DNA from: Viola odorata
Lineage: Eukaryota > Streptophyta > Magnoliopsida > Malpighiales > Violaceae
Length of the DNA: 64,000 nt
Direction: 5' to 3'
Assembly: GCA_963691705.1 (NCBI GenBank)
Contig: OY829542.1
Span: 4,260,188-4,324,187, forward strand
Position 1 is the stretch's first letter; each line of letters begins with the position of its first letter. The notes under the pieces were generated by a model that was given only the letters and a program-made list of their open reading frames with translations, made no database searches and was not told the origin of the DNA. Below, piece after piece: positions 57,720 through 64,000 of this stretch. Position numbers and translations under genes: made by a program.

Positions 57720-60700
57720 TGTTGCTACCCAAATTTTGACCTACGTCGCAACTTTTTCGTTTCATTGCATGTCACATTAATAACACGTTTGCGTCAAATT
57801 TCAATCGATTTTTGATCAAGGACTATTTGTTTTAATGTTTCATGCCATTTCATGTCTTTTAATTTTTTCGTATTTTTTTCGTATTTTTCGGTTTTCGTCA
57901 ACGTATTTACGTATTTTTATGTTTACCGCATTTAATAGCTCGTCTAGGTCAAATTCCTGTCGATTCTTGGTCCTAGGCTAGTTTGTTTAAATATTCCGTG
58001 TCATTTCCTGTCCTTTTAGTTTCTCGTATTTTTAACTGTCTTTACGCGAACTTCTTTCGATCTCGAGTAAGTTTCCCGGGACCGAGGGTCGAACACACTA
58101 TTTCTTTGTATGATAATTACGTGCTAATTTTCCCTTTCACGCCACCGCGTTCAGTTTCGTTCAATTTTTGTCGTAAGGATATTTATTTTGCGCGCGAACG
58201 TTTTGGCACTTCCGAAAGAGAAAATAAACACATCACCTCAACTTTCGCATTTCTTCACTGCATATTAGTTTTCTCGGCTTATTTTTCTACACATAGTTGT
58301 ACCCTCAGCTCGGGTTTATTTTCATTTTCGAGCGATTTCGCTCGTACAAAAAATATCCCGTTCGTACCCGAAAATAGGATAAATGCCACATAAATGCCAT
58401 TTAATTCATTCTCATCCGCCAACTCACTGCCAACTCGTTTTGGATCATCACCAAGTCCCCTATGATCACTCTTGGCCACAAGAAACTCTCCCTAGCTCAT
58501 AGATTCTAGCCTAGAAACTCATCATCACTCTTGATATTTCTTGATATTTCATCCCGTAGGTTTGCAACCACAAGTTGCAAACCGACTCCAACTCTTCCTT
58601 TCCCCTGTAAATAGCTTGCTTCTATCACCAAGAAAAGGGCACCAAATCCTCCTCTTAATATCTACTTCTTGCACTACCTTCTTGGCAAATTGCTCTCCCG
58701 GAAAGGTAAGCTCCCTCTCTCTCTCTCTAGCTTCTTCAATTTTCGTTTTCCCTAGTAATGCATGAATAAAGTGTAAAAACTTGCATAATATGCTTAGTTT
58801 TCATGATATGTATGCTTCCCTTGCTCCAATTTGAGTACATGATGCTTTGAGTAATTAATGGACATATATGCATATTAATTAGTTAGCTTTTTCCATGTAA
58901 AATTGAAGTTATTCTTGACTTGATTTTTTGCTGTTTTTGTTGCCATGATTTAAAGCTTTAGTAGTGTAGTGATTGCAACCATTTTGGGTAAGAATGGTGA
59001 AAGAGTGAAAATTAAGGAAATGGCCATGGTGGCCGGCTGGGAAAAGGAGAAAAGGAGGAAGAAGAAAGGGTAAGGGCGGGAAGGTAAGAGGAAAGGTGTT
59101 ATGTGTTAAATTAAAGCCAAGCCCATTTTTTAATGTTCAAATTTCTAACGTGGGACCCGATCCATTAATATTTTCGTCAAAATCGTATAGATATTCGTAT
59201 GCTTATTTTTGTGTTTAAATGATGTTTAAAATGTTCATATGTTTATCTTTGTGATTAAAATGATGAAAAATGATTATATGCTCTTATGATAAAATGAATA
59301 AAATGTTTACATGTTTTATTTTTGTATTTTTATTACATGAAAGTTGGCATGATTTAAATGATGTGTTATGCCATGTTTAATTAAATTATGCCATGTTTAA
59401 TTAAATTTGCATGATAATAATAATTATGCCATGTTAATTAAATTTGTATGATAATAATAATTATGCCATGTTAATTAAATTCGTATGATAATAATGATTA
59501 TGCCATGTTAATTAAATTCGTATGATGATAATAATTATGCCATGTTAATTAAATTCGTATGATGATAATAATTATGCCATGTTAATTAAATTCGTATGAT
59601 GATAATAACTATGCCATGTTAATTAAATTCGTATGATGATAATAATTATGCCATGTTAATTAAATTCGTATGATGATAATAATTATGCCATGTTAATTAA
59701 ATTCGTATGATGATAATAATTATGCCATGTTAATTAAATTCGTATGATAATAATAATTATGCCATGTTAATTAAATTTGTATGATAAATAATGGTTATGC
59801 CACGTTTCAATGTGCTCATGCAAAATAAATCGCTACGTGTTTATTATGTTCATTTATTTTTCGTCAATTTAAGCAAGTATTGCATGCGCTTTTCTTCATT
59901 TATTATTTCCGAAAACGTTGCTAACGTTCTCACTTTGCAAGGAAGATCAAGAGCACGCAACGCAAGTAAGCTCTCTAAGTCTCTTTTTATTTATTAGATG
60001 TCTTTTCGTAAATATTATTCGCATAAATGTTATTTAAAAATGCCAAAAAGCTTATAATCGTATGCATGATAAAACAAACTCACATGCTTACATGTTTAGA
60101 TCACTCGCTTTATACCATGAAATTAATTGCTATATATTGATATGTGAGCATGGTGGCTTCAAATCCCACACAATTATTGGCATTCACGAAAACGTACGAT
60201 GTTAGTATTGTCCATGTTAGGATCACGTAGTAATTAATTAATTAATCATGCATGGCTCGATGAAAAGGGGGAACGTCCGCTCTAGCATAACGAACAAACG
60301 GTAACCCCGTCCTTCGTGTCCCTATCGGAAATAGCATGTCCCTACGAAAATGCTAAGATGTACGTCACCTTTGAGGGCCAAATCGCGTCAAAAATGTTTA
60401 GATAATCGGAAAGTGACCCAATTCGGTAAGCAGACTTTGTTGGCACGATTCGATCATTGGCCTATGTAAATGATCGGAAAGTGACTTGAGTTCGTGGGAA
60501 GAGGAGGTTGACATGCTTCGATCGTTTAAACAAACCTTTGTATATCAAAACTGCATTCAAACACCTTTATAACCGGTAACCTTTTTTAAGGATGCGACTT
60601 GGGTGCCTAACACCTTCCCAAGTCCATAAAACGACCTCAAACCTTCGTTCTTTGGTTTAGACCAAATCGTGCCTTAGTTTTTTTATCTTATGCCATGACG

Positions 60701-60826
60701 CTTAGGTTCCCTAAACCTTAGAAAATATTAGGGTGGCAACTTCATTGTATTATACGAAGCATCCATTTATGCTTAGCATCCGTCCCAAACCTTAAACTCG
60801 TTTTCAACGAAAAAGGGGGTGCGACA
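57720..60826 (+). repeat. Ogre 3' LTR
   Basis: 3,107 bp, matching the 5' LTR with more copies of the 37-bp minisatellite (59345-59795) and a TATA box changed to TGTAAA near 58606. Confidence 0.93.
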
Positions 60827-61220
60827 GGGTTCCACTTAAATAAAACATTAAAGTTCAGGGTTGTTTTATGTCATTAAGCCATTATTTATTAGAGTAAGGA
60901 TTAATGGTAATATTACTAGTATATGTCATATCATTAATAATTAATGGTCTTAGTTTATACATATAGTTTTCAATTTCCTACTACGAAAAAAATCCTCATA
61001 ATTCTTACATACTTTTTTAAAAGGAAAAAAAATGATTAAAATTTTTTATTTCTTAATATGGAAAATATTTTTTCATCATAATAATTCTTATATGACTTCC
61101 ATGATAACAATTTTAATTTAAAAGGGAAAAAAATGAGTATTTTTAATTAAGTGTAAAAGGAAAAAAAAAAGAAAAAAAGTGATTTTGGTTAAGAAAAAAA
61201 AAAGTGAAAGAAGGAGCAAA

Positions 61221-61278
61221 AGGATTTGAACCTCTTCCCCTTAAGTGAAAAAAATGAAGTGTTAACCATTCAATCAAA
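61221..61278 (-). ncRNA. tRNA-like segment in the hAT right end
   Basis: On the minus strand an A-box-like TTGAATGGTTAAC (about 61273-61261) and a B-box-like GGTTCAAATCC (61232-61222) are followed by TTTTGCTCC. Related to 17955-18024. Not a foldable tRNA by eye. Confidence 0.4.
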
Positions 61279-61508
61279 GCTAACATTTGATAATATATGT
61301 ATAAATATTAATATATATATATATAATAGTAATGATTCTTCCGGTTTTATGGTTCGGTTTACAATTCTGAGATATAGAGAACCGAAACGGTTCGGATCGG
61401 TTCGGTCTGGTTTTTGCAACAAAAAAAAAACAACGGTTCAGGTCAGTTCGGTGCGGTTCCAGTTTGGTTTCTAGGTCGGTCCGGTTTTTGAACACCCCTA
61501 TAGAGGAG

Positions 61509-62630
61509 GGGGTGAATAGGCAATAAAAATCTTCACACAAGAGAGTAAGGAGAATAGCAATACACAAGAATTATAGTGGTTCCAATTCACAACTTGAATT
61601 GTACTCCACTACCTAAGAGCTTCACCCTTAGGATCTTCTAATGCAAACCACTTTTGCTATTACCTTGAACTTTTCTTGGTTTAGCTCTCAACCTTACACA
61701 CTATGGTTTTTCCGGGCTCAACTACAACCTAGTTCTTTTATAATGGGACAAGAACAACTACCCAATAACCCAAAAGTGTTAGGTACCCTTTTCAAACCTT
61801 CACAATTCAAATAAATAATATTGCAACAAGGAAATTTGTGTCAAAAAGATAAATGTATGATTGACAATCAACACCAATAAATGCTCAATATTAACTCAAG
61901 AAGAAAGCTTAAACAAACTCGATTTGTTAACGCAAAAGTGATTGAAAATTGATCATGAACGAATGCGTCGTAAAACCTTATTTTAGAGAGTTTGTAAAGG
62001 TAATTTGTGTATGAAACTTTTTAAGAGCTTTCTTAGAAGTTAGAAAGTCATTTTAGATGGGTATTTATAGTGTCAAGAGGTTTAAGGATCGTCCATAGAG
62101 GAAGGAGCAAAAACTAGCCATTTTTAATTCAAAAAAACTAGTTGTTATCCTTGTCTGTAGTGCCTGGCGGTATGTCACCACGACTCTGGCGGTATGTCGT
62201 CAGCTTCGGCTTTGAGGAAACTGAAGACAGACTTTCTGGCGGTATATTGCCAGCTTCGGCAAATCAAATCTGAAAATAAACATTTCTAGCTGTATGTCGC
62301 CAGATTTTGATGTTTCTAGCGGTATGTCGCAAGCATTGATTTTTGCCTAAAACTTGTTTTTCAAAAACTTGTTTTCGCGCAAAACTTTTGACACATTTTC
62401 TTGAGGTTTTATCAAACATAAATCAAGTGCTAATTAGAATCATACTTACATGTTCATAGCCCTAATGTACACTTGATCTTTTAGCTTTGCGATAGATGAT
62501 TTGTTGCTCTTTTTGTTATCTTGATCGTAAACTATATAAACACTTTAACTTCAAATTGTATTAGTATTCTAACTAATTTGTGTGTCTATTAATTCATCAA
62601 AACAAGGTTAATATGCCCCTTGAACCAACA
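61509..62630 (-). mobile_element. SIRE-like Copia 3' LTR (minus strand), interrupted by the hAT
   Basis: On the minus strand the LTR starts TGTTGGTTCAAGGGGCAT at 62630, preceded by the purine tract AAAAAAGGGGACAT and a GTCATCATCAAAAAAG-type sequence, as in SIRE/Maximus elements. It runs to 61509 and continues left of the hAT at 18496, where the pyrimidine-rich CCTCCTCTAGG end fits a Copia LTR end. A minus-strand TATA, CTATAAATAC (62070-62061), is preceded by five GGCGGTATGTCGCCAG-type motifs (62163-62333). The left border and TSD are not determined. Confidence 0.7.
62061..62333 (-). promoter_or_regulatory. SIRE-like LTR promoter with five imperfect palindromes upstream of TATA
   Basis: Motifs at 62163, 62184, 62235, 62284 and 62314, each a variant of CTGGCGGTATGTCGCCAG, lie about 95-270 bases upstream (minus strand) of CTATAAATAC. 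The motif resembles that of the E2 LTR. Confidence 0.55.
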
Positions 62631-63104
62631 ATGTCCCCTTTTTTGATGATGACAACCACAAATTAATTTTAAACAAAATTGAGCTAGAGATTTGAATTTA
62701 AAATTTTTAAGGAGAAGAGTTACTCCCCCTATATCTTTGCCAAGATTTTCTCCTCCTACTGATTTGCTTAAAGAGCGTTTAATGCTCCCCCTACATAAAA
62801 CATTAGTTGCACATAGAGTATAACACAGATTAAAATTGCTCCTAATTTTTTTTTACAATATATCTTCTCCCCCTTTGTCATTAACAAAAAGGGAAAAAGC
62901 GATTTAAAGCACGAAAAATATATATTTACCAATATATTAAGGCACAAAAATTGAAAGAAGCAAGCATATAGAATAAATTACTTCATAAAGTAAGTTGTTC
63001 AACAATTATCCAAATTGAAAGTTAAGTACAAACCATGATAGATAACAAGTTCAACAAAAAAAAATGAAATGGATAATGAAATGCAAATGCATGATGTGAG
63101 ATGA
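62631..63104 (-). other. SIRE-like element 3' untranslated region
   Basis: Non-coding stretch between the env-like ORF and the LTR. On the minus strand it contains GACAAAGGGGGAG and AAAGGGGAC purine tracts, usual for this lineage. Confidence 0.6.
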
Positions 63105-64000
63105 TCATTGAGGAGGAGGAGAAGGAAGGTGACTCAATATGACTTTAAACATGGCGCGGTTGTATTCTTCAAATGCATCAAGTCGAGAGGTAATGTCTGC
63201 TTGCATTTGGTCCATCCTTGAGTGTACTCCTTGAACAGAAAGCTGAAGCTCAGCCATTAAAGCACTCAAGTGTGCAGAGTCCATATAATCTTCATCCTCA
63301 GACTCGTCTACATTCTGACCTTGTCCTTCATCACCACTCAGAAGATCTGCCACAAGAATCTCATCATCTTCTTCTTCATTGTCACTCAAAACCTTTGAAT
63401 GAAATTTTCCTCTATTCTTAGGATGAGAATAGACTAGTCTCCCATCTTGAAAACTAAGTTGAAGATGCGAGAAAAATATGATATTCATCATATTCAACAC
63501 AATTAGAAGAAAACTCAATAGAAGAAGGAATGAAGATACTGTGTGCTTCCAAAATAAGCATGATCAAAAGAGCATAAGGAAGATGAACAGTCGTGCCCTT
63601 TCCTTTAGGAATTCTGTTTTTGTCCCATATGATTCAGCACAAGAAAACCCAAATTCAGCTCATTTCCATTCAGCAGGTTATAGAAAATCCAAACTTTCAT
63701 ACCTGTTACTTCACTTAAACATCCAGCTCTAGGAAGTAAAACTCTAGTAATAAGATGGAACATGATCAATTTAAAAAGGTCAAGATACCTAAGAGTAATG
63801 GGTTCTCCTACAGGAGCACGGGTAGATATACTTGCCCATTGCGCAATCGGGTCAATCTCTCCCTGAACGGGTCCGCGCGAAGAATACACACATTCTCTTC
63901 TATTCAGAGTACCCAAAATTCTATTTATCATATCAAGATCAACTGATATGTGTTGTCCTAGTATCATCGAATTAATAACACAAGTAGCAGGGTCCTGTAA
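63105..64000 (-). pseudogene. SIRE-like envelope-like / plant transposon protein ORF, partial and frameshifted
   Basis: Runs off the right edge. The upstream part (63967-63605) includes WASISTRAPVGEPITLRYLD, LITRVLLPRAG and LGFLVLNHMG, resembling the 'putative plant transposon protein' domain of env-like ORFs in SIRE/Maximus elements. Near 63607 the domain seems to continue in another frame, so a frameshift is likely. The downstream part (63518-63105) is acidic (SDNEEEDDE, DESEDEDY) and ends with a short coiled coil and PSPPPQ, as env-like C-termini often do. Its function in these elements is unproven. Confidence 0.6.

Larger units (their letters stand above)
19875..60826 (+). mobile_element. 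Ogre-type (Ty3/Gypsy, Tat clade) giant LTR retrotransposon with three nested elements
   Basis: LTRs 19875-22831 and 57720-60826 both begin TGTTGCTACC and end GGGGGTGCGACA. The 5-bp TSD GGGTT is at 19870-19874 and 60827-60831. After removing E1, E2 and E3 with their duplicated sites the element is about 21.6 kb, the size known for Ogre. Order of parts: tRNA-Arg-like PBS (22835), short leader, ORF1 (36728), tandem repeats, gag-protease (40742), intron (44273-44817), RT/RNase H/second RNase H (44818), integrase (46865-47959), long 3' non-coding region, PPT (57706), LTR. ORF1, the intron, dual RNase H and very long LTRs are hallmarks of this lineage. Numerous stops and frameshifts make it inactive on its own. 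Confidence 0.93.
19026..60880. mobile_element. Mutator-like foldback element interrupted by the Ogre
   Basis: Ends GGCTTGAAGACATAAAA (19026) and TTTTATGTCATTAAGCC (to 60880) are imperfect inverted repeats, flanked by a perfect 10-bp duplication ATTATTTATT (19016-19025 and 60881-60890). Without the Ogre the element is about 0.9 kb. The left arm (19026-19322) and right arm (19668-19874 plus 60832-60880) pair over roughly 300 bases around a loop (19323-19667). No coding capacity. The Ogre entered the right arm. Confidence 0.85.
18497..61500. mobile_element. Non-autonomous hAT element carrying a 41-kb nested insertion
   Basis: The left end TAGGGGTGTTCA (18497-18508) and right end TGAACACCCCTA (61489-61500) are perfect inverted repeats, flanked by the 8-bp TSD TAGAGGAG (18489-18496 and 61501-61508). 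Own sequence is 18497-19025 plus 60881-61500, about 1.15 kb, once the Mutator-like element and its contents are removed. There is no transposase. Subterminal GGTTCGG/CCGGTT words at both ends are typical of the superfamily. It lies in a SIRE-like Copia LTR. Confidence 0.9.

Overview
This is plant nuclear DNA, most likely from an eudicot. The evidence is spliceosomal GT..AG introns, an Hsp110/Hsp70-15-type host gene, and plant-specific transposon families (Ogre/Tat Gypsy, SIRE-like and other Copia, Ac-like hAT, Mutator-like foldback elements, TRIM, LINE). The species cannot be told from the sequence. I see only one convincing host gene, on the minus strand at about 10.7-15.8 kb. Nearly everything else is mobile DNA.

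Left part (1-10.5 kb): the 3' end of a LINE (1-787); a 2,460-bp solo LTR of an Ogre-related element with a 5-bp target-site duplication (TSD) (1054-3513); an internally deleted Ac-like hAT with 12-bp inverted ends and an 8-bp TSD (3869-6373); a truncated minus-strand Copia (6579-8168); a TRIM (8169-8819); a Mutator-like foldback element with a 9-bp TSD (8961-9986); and an hAT end fragment (10130-10538).

Middle (10.7-18.2 kb): an Hsp70-15/Hsp110-like gene with eight coding exons and a leader intron. It has lost the acidic linker of the family and carries an unrelated coiled-coil C-terminal extension. It is followed by a weak minus-strand gene remnant and another hAT-family fragment with a tRNA-like segment.

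Right part (about 18.5-64 kb): one deep nest of insertions, resolved by TSDs. A minus-strand SIRE-like Copia LTR (right edge 62630, env-like ORF beyond it) was hit by a non-autonomous hAT (18497-61500, TSD TAGAGGAG). That was hit by a Mutator-like foldback element (19026-60880, TSD ATTATTTATT), and that by an Ogre-type Gypsy element (19875-60826, TSD GGGTT). The Ogre carries three younger LTR elements: E1 (23317-29657, TSD TTTAC), E2 (29863-36722, minus strand, TSD CAAGG) and E3 (50368-56537, TSD TGTTT). Removing these leaves an Ogre of about 21.6 kb with ORF1, gag-protease, an intron, RT, two RNase H domains and integrase, all decayed by stops and small lesions. E1 and E3 are related, largely non-coding elements. 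E2 has nearly identical LTRs and carries a long cysteine/tryptophan-containing ORF in place of pol.

The most unusual signals are palindromic motif arrays just upstream of the TATA box in unrelated LTR families, with one motif shared by E2, the SIRE-like LTR and Ogre internal DNA; minisatellites whose unit length makes all three frames encode the same peptide repeat; the novel ORF of E2; and the chimeric Hsp110-like gene.
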